DNA of 64,000 nt from Calonectria ilicicola (taxonomy: Eukaryota; Ascomycota; Sordariomycetes; Hypocreales; Nectriaceae). The notes beneath the pieces were generated by a model. It ran no database searches, was not told where the DNA came from, and was given only the letters and a program-made list of their open reading frames with translations. The first letter of the stretch is position 1. The number at the start of each line of letters is the position of its first letter. The stretch is taken from positions 2,852,001-2,916,000 of the forward strand of contig CP085831.1 in assembly GCA_020809705.1 (NCBI GenBank). Direction: 5' to 3'. The position numbers and the translations under genes are program-made. Of this stretch, positions 1 to 11,700 are shown piece after piece.

Positions 1-351
1 ATATAAATATTATTTATTTAGATTAATTAGTATAAGTAAATCTTAGGGATTTTAAATAATTTAATTAAGATTATAATAAAATTAATAGTAGTTATTAAAG
101 AATTAATTAATAAATTTATTAATATTTATCTTCTTTAATTAGTTAGCTTCTAGTGAGGTTATTTTAGTATAGTTATTTTACCTTGTAATTATATGCTTTT
201 ATATATAATAATAGTCTTCTTTATGCTTTATAGGGTATTATTCCTTTAATTATACTAATAAACTAATATTTTATTTATTATTATATTTTTTTTAATTTTA
301 ATATAAATTATTAATAATATTATTATTATTATTATAAATTTTATAATTTTT
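1..351. other. AT-saturated flank, no gene
   Basis: This stretch is almost pure A/T with stop codons in every frame and no supportable gene. It resembles the mutated transposon to its right and is probably older RIP-degraded repeat into which that element inserted. Confidence 0.6.
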
Positions 352-566
352 TATAATGAACTAGATTCACGACTAAGGTGAAGCACAAATAGGACCACAA
401 TAGACCTCTATTCTTATTACCAAGACTTTAACTTGACGAACTATAGAACCATTTGCCTGCACTTATTATATAATACTATTATAAGTGTCCTTACCCTATA
501 ATATTTTATACTAGTACATATTTAATATATATACTTAATTAATTCTCTTAATCTTATATTTTTATA
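352..566 (-). repeat. LTR, left copy (3' LTR of the element)
   Basis: It aligns base for base with 5928-6142. Its left half (about 361-465) keeps many C and G and looks little mutated, while its right half (about 480-566) is almost pure A/T. The other copy has the opposite pattern. Confidence 0.85.
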
Positions 567-2849
567 ATTATCTCCTTCTTCTAAAAACTTATTTTTAAGT
601 TTTAAAAGGATTTAATAGAAATAATATTATTTTTATACCTTATTATTCTATTTTTTATATATTTTTTTAATTTATTTATAATATTTATATATTAAAGTTA
701 TTATATTTTTAAAATAAATTTTAAATTTTTATATATTATACTTTATAAACTATCTAATCTACTTAATTTAGTATAATATTTTATTATTATTACCTTTATA
801 TATAATAATCTTCTTAATCTTTTACTTATTCTCTTCCTTAGCTAGCTTTAGTAGGTAGGTAGTAATACTACCTTTAATACCTTTTTAAGGTTTAAGTAAG
901 GAGATTGAGAAAATATTATATATTTATTAGTATTATTTAGATAGATATACCTTATAAGCCTATTATCCTATTCTCTTAATAATAGTAATTTTAATAAATT
1001 TAGGTATAAGCTTCTTATACTTAAATCTAAAGTTTTTATAAATAAATTAATAATCTATTCTTTTTTATACTTTATAATAATATATTTTTTATTATAATAT
1101 TTAATTTATATTTTTATAACTTTTTATTAATATTATTAAATTTAAGTATATATATAATTTAAAATTTTAATATACTTTTATATATCTTATATATAAATCT
1201 TTAAATACTTTAAAATATACTTAATCATTTTAAAATAATAATTATATAATATTTATATTAATAATACTTTAATAATATTATACTAACTATTATTATAAAT
1301 AAACTTACTCTTAAGAAATTATATTATCTATCTCTTTAAGATTTTTTCTATAAATAACCTTAAATATCTCTCTAAGGTTTAGTATATTTATTTAATCTAC
1401 CTATTAATTTAAGAATAATAAATAATAGATAATTACTTAATTATTATTTATTCTTTTATTAATTCTTCTTAGAATTAATTTATAAATAATTTATCTTAAT
1501 TATTTATAATACTTTTTAATATTTTATATTAATATTTTATATATTTATATAATATTTATATTATTTAAATAATAATAAATATTTTCTTTATAAGTATAAA
1601 TATAATAAACTTTATTATATAATAGATAATTATAAAAATAATATTATATTCTTCTCTATTATTATAAGCACTTTAAAATAACCCTATAATAAAATCCACA
1701 CTAATTTCTTAAAAGGGGTATACTAATAGTAGTAGAGATTATAGCTTCTTATATAGTCTATAATATAAGGTTTATACACCCTAATATACCTAGTATCTTA
1801 AGATATAATCATATATATTTTCTATAATTTCTTTCTAATAGAATTTTCTCTTAATAAATTCAATTATCTTAGTAATTTCTATATACCTTACCCTTAGATT
1901 ATTATAATATCTATAAAGTATCTTAGTTCTTAATATATACTATACTAAAATAACTAATCTTTCCTTATAGAAGAATGTACTATTTCTATTTAAGTAGTAT
2001 ATCTCTATATCTTTAATGCCTTATTTAACCTTCTACATCTACTATTAATAAAAAAATCTTTAGCTTATAATCCTTAGACTAGTTCTTCCAACTATATAGA
2101 TAATTAAGTAAGAAATATTATTTTACCTTCTATAAACTTTTTTATAATAGAATATAAGATAAGTTATTCTAGATTAACTACCTTAGCTTCTAATAGATCC
2201 TTATAATTAAAGTATATAATCTCTTCTTATTAAGTACTCTCCTTTATAGTAATATTATTAATCTTTTATTATTATATAATTAAAGAGATTATAATTATAT
2301 TTTACTAATCTAGTAATCTAATAGCCTACTTCTAACTTAAGAATAAAAAACCTTTACTTATTGCTTAATATATAAGTATATTATTCTTAAGATTAGTATA
2401 AATAGCTTATATATAAGTATTAGTAATTTTAATTTTATTTTTTATATTAATAATTATATATTATATATTTAGTAATAATTTTTTTATTAATTAAAACTTT
2501 TTTATAAGTATAAAAAGTATATTTTTATATATAATTTCCCTTTTTATATAATCTAATCATTTTAATAAATTATTTATTAAATTAAGCTTCCTTAGCCTAT
2601 ATTTAAAATTAAAATTAAATAAAAATAGCCTATAAATCTATCTTATAAGTCTTTCTTTAAGATCCTTTATTAAAGCTTTAATAATACCTTTAAAGGTAAA
2701 GTGGTCTATTAGCATTATAAACTTCTTTAATAGCTCTAATAGATAATAATTTTAATACTCTAAGCTCTTAATAATTATAAATAGCTCTTACTATCTAGTT
2801 CCTTAATATTATTTAATATTAAAAAACTTCCTTAATTAATAAGCTATTA

Positions 2850-3374
2850 GGTACTATTAATCTTCCATAAGTTATAATAAAATCTCTAAGATAGCCTTAG
2901 TAGATATATCTATCTTAATATAGGCTTTTAAAGTTAGATCCTAATACTATAAGATAGTTATTAAATAGAAGGCTATCTTTAATTCTTAAAATATATTTTC
3001 TTTAATCTTAATCTAAGTAAGATCTTTAGTCTTATAATTATTCTTATTTCTTTTAAATAGTTTTATTAAAGGTTTTATTATTTTAAAGTATTTAAAGATA
3101 AACTTTTAATAGAAATTATAAAAGTTAAAAAATACTTATATATTTTTATATAAAATTAATTTTTTTATTTAATAATGGATTGAATTTATATAAGATTTAT
3201 TTTAATATTTTTTTAAATAATTATATATTTTAAGAATTCTATTTTTTATTAATAAAAAGTATATTTAAAAAGTTTAATATATAATTAAAAATTATATAAT
3301 TACTTAAAGATCTTTTTAATATTTTTAATATATTATTCTTTTATTTTAAAATAAATAATAATATTATTTAAATA
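2850..3374 (-). pseudogene. Gypsy pol relic: reverse transcriptase to RNase H
   Basis: Minus-strand conceptual translation gives consecutive landmarks of gypsy pol. YLNNIIIY at 3374-3351 stands where YLDDILIY is expected, with both catalytic Asp codons changed to Asn (GAT to AAT). A lysine-lysine motif near 3240 corresponds to the KKCEF region. An F-x-NFYNFY segment near 3100-3135 matches FLGFANFYR. PLIKLFK matches PLTDLTK, an ELKIAF segment follows near 2980, and an RNase H start with DxSTKAI lies near 2900. Stops interrupt every stretch. The identification rests on the order and spacing of these motifs. Confidence 0.8.
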
Positions 3375-5927
3375 TATAATATAATAAATATTTAAAAGTC
3401 TTATAAGTATATAATAAATATATATTTAGAAAGTAACTAAAGTATTAATTAATTTAAATAATATAATTATATACTTAAAGTAGCTATATTAAATTTTAAA
3501 AGTAATCTTTTATTTATTATTCTTTTTAATTCTAATATAATAATATATATTATAAATATTAATCTTAATAATCTATTTTATTTTTATTAATTTATTTAAA
3601 AGATTATTAATAAGTAAAAGTAAATATTAATTTTTAATAGTAATTATATTAAGATCTTTATAATCTATATATAAATATATAATATTATCTTTCTTTAATA
3701 TAAATAATATTAATATATTAATAATACTAATTAATAATTATATTCTATTATTAATAATATTATTTATTATATATACTTATAATATATAATATTATTTAAT
3801 ATTTAGTAGGTATAATAGATTATATAGAGGCTTTTTACTTTCTATAGTATTAATAGAATACTTTATATTTTTAAAAAGTAGTAGTTTTATTACCTTTATT
3901 TTATTAAATATATATTACTTTAATTATAATTTTAAAAATAATATACTAATATTATTATTAATAGCTTTATTTTTTAAGATTTTAATTAGCTTTTTCTTTA
4001 ATAATTATACACTAATAATATAAAGTATATAAACTTTCTTATTATTTTTTATTAATTCTTTTATAATATTCTTAGGTTTTATAAAAGAAATAAGTTTATA
4101 TATCTAATAGTAGTTATATATATTAATTATAATACCTTCTTTACTTATAGAATTATTTAAAAGAAGTAGATTATTAATATCTTTTAGATATTATACTTTA
4201 ATAAATACTCTTTAGATCTTTTAAAGTATTTCTTAATAATTAATTAAAAATAAAGTTAATTAATATACTTTATATAAGGCTAATATAATTCTATTATAAC
4301 TTTCTAATATAAATATAGCTATATCTAAGGCTAACTTTAAATCTAATCTTTATACTAGTTATTAGCTAATAAGGTCTACTTATATATAAATATTTATATC
4401 TACCTAGACTTCTTCTTTCTTATAAGTATTAAGTATTAATACTCTTCTTTAAATAATCTATCCTAAAGATAGAAATTTCTTATATATAGTAGCTTTATAT
4501 ATTAAGCTTATACTTATTTATTTTTTAATAAATCTATTTTAATAAAATTATTATTAATAATTTAAATTTTAATAATTTTAAAGAGTATATTATTTTTTTA
4601 TTATAATAGATAATAAGGAGAAATATAATCTTTTTTATTATAAATATAATAAATTGAAAGTTAGATATAATTAAAATTAATAATCTTTTTTATATTATTA
4701 AAAGTAATAGAAGAAATAGATTTAATATTATTTTTTAAAGAGATTAATCTAGATATACTTTTTTAACTTTTACTTTTACCTTAGCCTTTACCTTAGCCTT
4801 TATAGTTATTAGAATATTACTTTTAAAAATCTTTTTATTAATTAAGGAGTAATCTTTTAATACTATTACTCTCTTATACTTTTTAATTATTTTAATAAAA
4901 ATAAATTTAAAATTATTTAATTTTATTAATTATTTTATAAAGCTTTTTAAGCTTTATTTTCTATTTTAATATTTCTACTTTTAATTTAAACTATAATCTA
5001 AAATAATATTAATAAACTAAAATAGTATTATTCTCTAGGCCTTTAATACCTAATATAGTATATAGGGCTATTTATATAGTAAAGTATTATTATAATATAT
5101 AATCTTTCTTTTACTTTAAAAATAATAATTTATTATAAAGCTAATATTTATATAAATCTAAATTAATATATATCTTATATATAAAGGTAAGAAAGTTTTC
5201 TTATAAAAGGTCTTAGCTAATAAGCCCTCTAATATAATTATACTATTATATTTATAAAAGATATAAGAACTTAATTATAGTCCACTTTATATACTATATA
5301 GTAGAACTACCTAGCCATAAGCTATTATTAACTTTAATAATATAGATCTAATTATTAACTTAAATATCTAATATATCTTTATTAAGCCTTTTATAATTAT
5401 ATAATAAAGGTTTCTTATAGTCCTTCCTTAGACCTATATTAGGCTATATAGCTAACTAATATAATATATCTATCTAGAATTATTATTATTAAGCTTAAAA
5501 TTATTATTATTATATTTAAAACTATTTTTATTATTAAATTATTATAATTATAAAATCTTTTATAAATATTATAATTTTTTTTATATTATATAAGATTTAT
5601 ATTATAAATAATAATAATATCTACTTCCTAATATTCTCTAAATCTTAAAATTCTTACTCTTTTAACTTTATAATTAAAATACTCTTAGAAATTAAAATAG
5701 AAAATATATCTAGATTCTTTAAAGCTCTACCTTTCTAAATAAGCTTTTCTTAAAGTTCTTATTTATACTTTTAATTATATATAGCCTATATTTATAACTC
5801 TTATCTATTATAATAAGTTCTTATTAACTTAAAAAGTAATAATATAATATTAATTCTTCCTAAGCTTCTAATAGCTCTATTTATTATATAATATACCAAT
5901 CTTCTAAAAGAAGAGAAATTAAAGAAT

Positions 5928-6142
5928 TATAATAAACTAGATTTATAATTAAGGTAAAGTATAAATAGGATTATAATAGATCTTTATTCTTATTACTAAG
6001 ACTTTAACTTAATAAATTATAGAACTATTTACTTATATTTATTATATAATACTATTATAGGTGTCCTTACTTTATAGTGTCTTGTGCTAGTATATATTCG
6101 GTATGTGTGCTTGATTGGTCCTCTTGGTCCCACATCTTTACA
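5928..6142 (-). repeat. LTR, right copy (5' LTR of the element)
   Basis: Partner of 352-566. Here the left half (5928-6055) is AT-saturated, but 6056-6142 keeps GC-rich sequence such as GTGTCTTGTGCTAG and CTTGGTCCCACATC. It ends in ACA, followed by TTTTT that may be the target duplication. Confidence 0.85.
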
Positions 6143-6749
6143 TTTTTAAATTAATAATAATTTATATATATAATATTTTTTTTATTAAATAATATATATA
6201 TAATTATAAAAATAATTAAATAAATATTTATTTTAAAAAATATATTTAATATATTAAAAATATAAATTTTATTAATTTTTTATTATTTTTAATAATAAAT
6301 ATATATTTTATAAAAAAAAATATATTTTAATTTATTATTTTTTAATTATTAATTATTTTTAAATAATAATTTAATTTATATTATATAATTATTTATTTAA
6401 AAATAATAATATTTATTAATAAAATTATTATATTATTAAAAAAAATTATTTATAAAATAAATAAATTAAATTTTTAAATATAATTAAAAAAAATTAATAT
6501 ATAATATAATTCTAAAAATTATTATATATAATAAAACTTATATAAATAACTTATAATTAAAAGACCTAAAGAAAGAAAAATCTATATAAAAGATTAATTA
6601 AATAGGTAGTATTAATAGGTCTATTTAAAGGCTAGAGAAAAGTTAATCAGATCAATTGAAACCTTCAACTCAACCCTCAATGCAATACCTGTGAGACACG
6701 AATGTCCCCCCCAAGCGGGGCCTCTTTAACAGTATCTTGTCATTCCTTT
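6143..6749. other. RIP edge and upstream region of the dehydrogenase gene
   Basis: AT-saturated sequence continues to about 6645 and then changes within a few bases to normal composition (CAACTCAACCCTCAATGC). The last 100 bp must hold much of the promoter of the gene starting at 6750. No gene is supported in the AT part. Confidence 0.6.
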
Positions 6750-8237
6750 ATGATGCGTTTCACTCTTGTACTCGCAACACTCTCTGTGGGCGCTTTTGCC
6801 GCTCGTCCGTTTTTGAATGAGCCTGATACTGGTATTGATCAAGTTTTGGGCACGGTCGCAGATGGCACGCTTACAAATTTGACCAACATCAAGGGCTTGC
6901 CCGACTTCGAGTGGGCTGCTCGAAATTACATGTCACTCAAAAACTACACCTTCTATAGAAACGGTGCTGGAGGCGAATGGTCGTATCGAAACAACTTGGA
7001 GGCTTTTCAACGTTACCGCTTCAGGCCACGAACTATGGTTGACATTACCAATGTCGAAAACACCCTAAAGTGAAACAAGAAAAAGCACAATTATTGCAAT
7101 GCCATTGCTAATGAAATTCTAGCACCACTATTTTAGGTCACAATTTCTCTGCTCCCTTTTTCATTAGCCCTTGTGGACGGGCTGGATATGCCCATGTGGA
7201 CGGTGAAATCAATCTTGTGAATGGGGCTGCCAACGGTAAAATTCTTTATATTGTATGAAATGAGGCACGAGCGAATGAATCGATACCTAATTTTGTCAAA
7301 GGCATCACAGCATGGCACAAAGAACATCGAAGAAATCCATGCCGCAAAGGCTGAGGGCCAGGTCGTTTTTCAGCAGGTAGGTGTTGCACATAAGAAGCCA
7401 CTAATCATTTGAGAAGCTAACATTTTTTTCGTTTAGATGTATCTTGACCGCAATCTTACCGAAGCCCAGGAGCTCTTCCGCCGCTCCGAGAAGGCCGGCG
7501 CAGACGCCCTCGTTTACACTATCGATTCACCCGCTGACGGTAACCGAATTCGCGCCGCTCGTTTTGATGTAACCTCCTCGTAAGCAAATAACATACAAAA
7601 TGGATCGAAAAAAGCTGATAATATGTCAGGGACTCCGGCTGGACTTATATTACTGTATGCTGTCTTTGTTCAACCCTTAGGAATACACATGTTGGAATGA
7701 AGAAATTAAAGTTAACTTGACCTAGTGGGACCATTACAATAATCTTAGAAACCTGACAAAACTTCCCATCATCCTCAAGGGAATCGGATCGGTCGAGGAC
7801 GTAAAACTTTCAGTAAAGCACAATGTCCCTGCCGTCATTTTGGGAAATCACGGAGCTCGACAACTTGATGGGGCCCCATCCCCGATCGAGATAGCACTCG
7901 AGATATACCAGGAGGATCCAAGCCTTTTTCAGAAGATCGAAATTCTGGCCGATGGGGGTGTTCGTTACGGAGGTGATGTCCTTAAGCTCCTTGCACTCGG
8001 CGTCAAGGCTGTTGGTTTGGGCCGATCCTTCATGTACGCAAACACGTATGGAACTGAAGGAATCGAGCGAGCTATCAAGATTCTCAAGCACGAAATTGCC
8101 ATTGATGCTGGCAACCTGGGAGTGGGTGATCTCTCCAAAATTGATGCCAGCTATGTGAGTAACTCAGACTTTATTCCTGTTGCAATACACTGATAGATGA
8201 TTAGGTGAAATGGGAGCCCAGCCAGTGGCTTTCGTAA
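6750..8237 (+). CDS. Secreted FMN-dependent alpha-hydroxy-acid dehydrogenase
   Basis: This is a member of the flavocytochrome b2 / glycolate oxidase / lactate dehydrogenase family, which oxidises 2-hydroxy acids with FMN. Proposed exons are 6750-7069, 7123-7252, 7302 or 7311-7376, 7437-7579, 7630-7654, 7726-8154 and 8205-8237; all are phase-consistent. The start at 6750 gives a signal peptide (MMRFTLVLATLSVGAFA); an in-frame ATG at 6702 would put polar residues in front of it. Visible family blocks are the FSAPFFISPCG segment, VVFQQ followed by the MYLDRNL strand, YTIDSPADGNR, the active-site block NHGARQLDGAPSP with the catalytic His, and the FMN-phosphate loop ADGGVRYGGD...GLGRSFMY. There is no cytochrome b5 domain. 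The acceptor of intron 2 is uncertain (AAG at 7301 or CAG at 7310). Substrate unknown. Confidence 0.88.
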
Positions 8238-8714
8238 ATATACACAAGGAAGTTCATTTCATTAAACCTGAAATATGATTCGATTTTGCCGTCCGGGCCA
8301 GTTTATGTACCCAGCTTCCTGATTTCGCTACCAGTAAACTGGGATGGTGAAGGGAAGATTCTTAGCTGGATCAGGCTATGAGATGTCTTGTGTTCGTTTG
8401 CAAAAGGCTCCCTAATAAGCCCAAACTGGACTCGCATGTAAAATTTAGGCTTTCTATTCTGTTGCAAGTTTATGGGGATTTAACCGACAGTTTTGAGAAG
8501 ATACATAAGAAAATAGACCGACATGGCTACCTACAGGCTCGCTTGTGGGTCTTCTGCTTGACTTCTGACAATAGGCAATTGGGAAAAGGGCAATATATTT
8601 CAAGGTAGCTATTAGCTATTTTGGTAACCATATTGAGTGTACTCTTTCACCGAATACAACAGTCTAGCTGCGCCGTATCCAGAGGATGTTTTGAAAAACA
8701 CTGTTTCCCCGGCT
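8238..8714. other. Convergent 3' intergenic region
   Basis: This lies between the stops of the plus-strand dehydrogenase and the minus-strand NACHT-WD40 gene. Small ORFs here show no coding signature; it is probably two 3' UTRs. Confidence 0.5.
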
Positions 8715-11700
8715 TCACGACATCAGCATGAATCGGATCTGGCCTGAAGGAGAGCCCAGCACAAAAGTTGACCCGTTAATCGCGGGCTGAATCCTTCGAT
8801 ACTCTGGGGGCAGCCAAAGCACTTTTTTGTTCGCCTTCATGAGCCATGATCTGTCGTGGCTGAAGTAATAATCGCGATAAACGGGTGTTCTGAGAGAGCA
8901 TCTGTCCGGATTATCGGCAAGAAGGCTATCCAAGTCTACAACTCCAAAGCTGGTCGAAAGTTGAAGTTTATTGGATGTGTCAAATCCATGCAATTCGAAC
9001 CTAGGCATACTAAGATTGAGGATACGGCGTGCTTGTTCCAAGTCCCAAACCTGGACTCCACTATCCTGCTCATTTCCGTACACAACTAGTATGTTACCCG
9101 TTGATGACAAGGCGGATTCGTGTATCCGGGATACCCCTATATCCAAAGTATGAATGAGATGGCCTGTGATAATGTCCCACACGCGGATGCAAAGTTTTCC
9201 GTTTGTTCTTCGGGACGCAGTAAGCATGAGTTTACTTGAAAATCTGAGAAGTTCAGTGTCGTTGAATGTTTGGACATGGTTGTGTGTAGAACTATCCCAA
9301 ACTTCAATCAAACCTTCCGAAACGACGGCCAGATGGGGACTGTCGATTGAATAGGAAATCTCTTCAACAGTGTTGTTGACTTTCAATTCGGTGTGATTCC
9401 CAGTAGTCAATTCCAATATTTCGACAATGTTGTTGGTCATGTAGACAGCGAGAAGACGACCGTCTCTGGAAAAGGATGCACATTTCATGAAGTTCCCCAA
9501 TAGCATGTTATTCTCCCATGTCTGAATGAGATTGTGGCTGGCCATATCCCAAAGTCCCATTGATTGAAGGTTGAAGAGAAAAATATAATTGCTGTCAGGA
9601 GAGAACACGGTACCGAGATATCCGTAAACACTCTGAAATGATTTAACGCAACCTCCAGTGCATGTATCCCAGATTTTCAACCCCACAATCGATATTGAGA
9701 TGAGCCATCGACCATTAGGTGATAGGCGGATGTATTTAAGTTTATCTTTTTGAGTCAAATGCGTGGGTGTGGCTGTGGATGTCAAGTCCAAAATCTTGAT
9801 GAGGCCGTCTCCGGTACCCGCAGCCAACACCTTGCCGTCGGCGGTTGCTGCAAGTGGTGCATCCTGTATAAAGCCGCCCAATGTCTGGACGCATGCACCT
9901 TGATCATTCCACACCATAATTACCCCCCTGCGTGAGACAGTTGCAAAATTCTGGTCGTGGCCTAAGGAAATCATGCTTGAAATATCGCTGTCAATGTGGA
10001 GGGTTCGCAAACACGAGCCTGTTGCAGTGTTGTAAATATCGACTGCTGAACTCTTCATCGACCCAACAGCCACTGATGCATCAGATAGAAATGCCACACA
10101 TGGATAGAAATAATCGGCCCCCAGCGTCCGGATGAGCTTGCCGGTGGCAACCTCCCACAACACTACGGCCTGGTCTTCCCCTGACGATGCCAGTTGCCGC
10201 CCATCATTTGAGTATTTTGTGAAAATTAGCGTTTCACCGCAGCGCATCGTTTGCACACAGCTGTCTGTGCCCAAGTTCCATATCTCGATTCTCTTGTACA
10301 GCGCGCACGACAACTGCAAATCGTCGCTTGGTGACAAGGCCCAGCACCGATCAGCGTCTACACTCAGCTTTTTCGTGCATCGTCCTGAATCGACGTCCCA
10401 GAGGGAGATCTCCATGCGGGTGGCAGTCACAACCATATCCCCATTTCTTGAAAGAGAAGCCCACTTGATCGAATCGGCAACGTCAATTGAGAGAATGCAC
10501 CCACCAGAACCAACATCCCATACCTGGACTTTGGTGTTGGTGTATGAAACGAGCCGCTTGCCTTCAGGTGTCATGTTCAATCCAAAAGTATGCTTGCCAT
10601 CACATTGTAATGTTTGCATGCAATTGTCCCACTGTGCTGGCACCGTTGACTTCAGCAGCATCCATCCTGGCTCTCCTTTCTCCCACGCTTTCCGAATTAG
10701 ACTCTCGGTCGGACTGAAAACGAGTGCAGATGCATAAACCTGAAGAGGTGCCATCTCAATCGCTTGCCTATGAAAAAGCACGAATCGTCGCCCATCTTCG
10801 ATAAGATCCCTTAACTCTTGCCAGGAACTATTTCGCTAAAGAGCCTGTTAGTTACTAATATAGCGTGCACTGATCTCTTTGTTTTGTAAACCTACCATGA
10901 TCTCTCTAAGCTTTTGAATCGCCAACACCGCCTCCGACATTTTGTTCATAAGACTAAGGGCTTCGAGCCAAAACAGCAGCTGTTTCCTCATGAATGTGTC
11001 AATACGTTCATTGAATAGCTCGTTTGTTTCCTTTGAGAGTTCAAGGTGGTCAATCCAGTAAAGACAGGAGTACTTTAAGGGCGACAATGGGTCAGGATTA
11101 GGACAGGAAATGTCTTCCATAAGAATCCCTGGGGGTTCTAGGTCATAAATGTTTCGTTTTAATATAACCAAAGACTGCAGCGATCTCTGAGAAATTATAG
11201 AATGGTGGTTGGGGACTCCCGAGGGGAATATTTGCTCCGAATCCATTAAGAACTCCTTAGCTGATTGGTGCACAAAGTATACAGTGCTACTCTCAACTGT
11301 GATGAACGAGCCGCAGTCTTTGATTACCTCAGTCAAGCCATTCTCATTGAAGTCCCCGAGTTCCGGCACAAGTATGCGAACCTCATCTGTTGTAAGAGGA
11401 CGCTGAGCAATACATACAGTTGCAAGGAGGTCTCGCAAAGTATCCGCGTCACGCGACATAAATATTTGCTCCATCATGCGTTTGTACAGCGCATTGAGCC
11501 CTTCTGGCACAAGACCCAGCGTGGCGATTGTTTACCGGGGCCTGACACGTTCTAGCTCTTGACATACCAAAGCCGCCCAGAGGAATGTATCGCCAGCTTT
11601 GCGAAGCAATTCTTCTAGAACGTGTTGACGCGTAACATTGTCATATTTTTTGACACATGCAAGCCTCTCTACCTTGTAATTAATATAGATGGAAACTGCT

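Larger units (their letters stand above)
352..6142 (-). mobile_element. RIP-degraded Ty3/gypsy LTR retrotransposon
   Basis: Two direct copies of about 215 bp lie 5,576 bp apart and bound the element. Read on the minus strand, the LTR starts TGTAAAG and ends CATTACA (RIP changes allowed), the usual TG..CA ends. A purine-rich tract next to the left LTR (about 571-582, AGAAGAAGGAGA on the minus strand) fits a polypurine primer and so sets the orientation. Five T on each side (347-351 and 6143-6147) could be the target-site duplication, although the surroundings are low in complexity. Internal coding matches gypsy pol with C-to-T and G-to-A damage and many stops. Gag and integrase could not be delimited. 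The element is dead. Confidence 0.85.

Noticed and set aside
1..6650. Mitochondrial DNA or centromere as explanation of the AT-rich block
   Set aside because: Paired LTRs and ordered gypsy pol motifs with C-to-T and G-to-A change identify a RIP-mutated transposon.
10132..10737. 201-codon plus-strand frame
   Set aside because: Antisense to well-conserved WD40 repeats, with no domain of its own.
11490..11580. 64-nt GTATGT..CCAG intron removing the in-frame stop of the NACHT-WD40 gene
   Set aside because: It leaves the downstream part out of frame and would delete the conserved CQELE segment.
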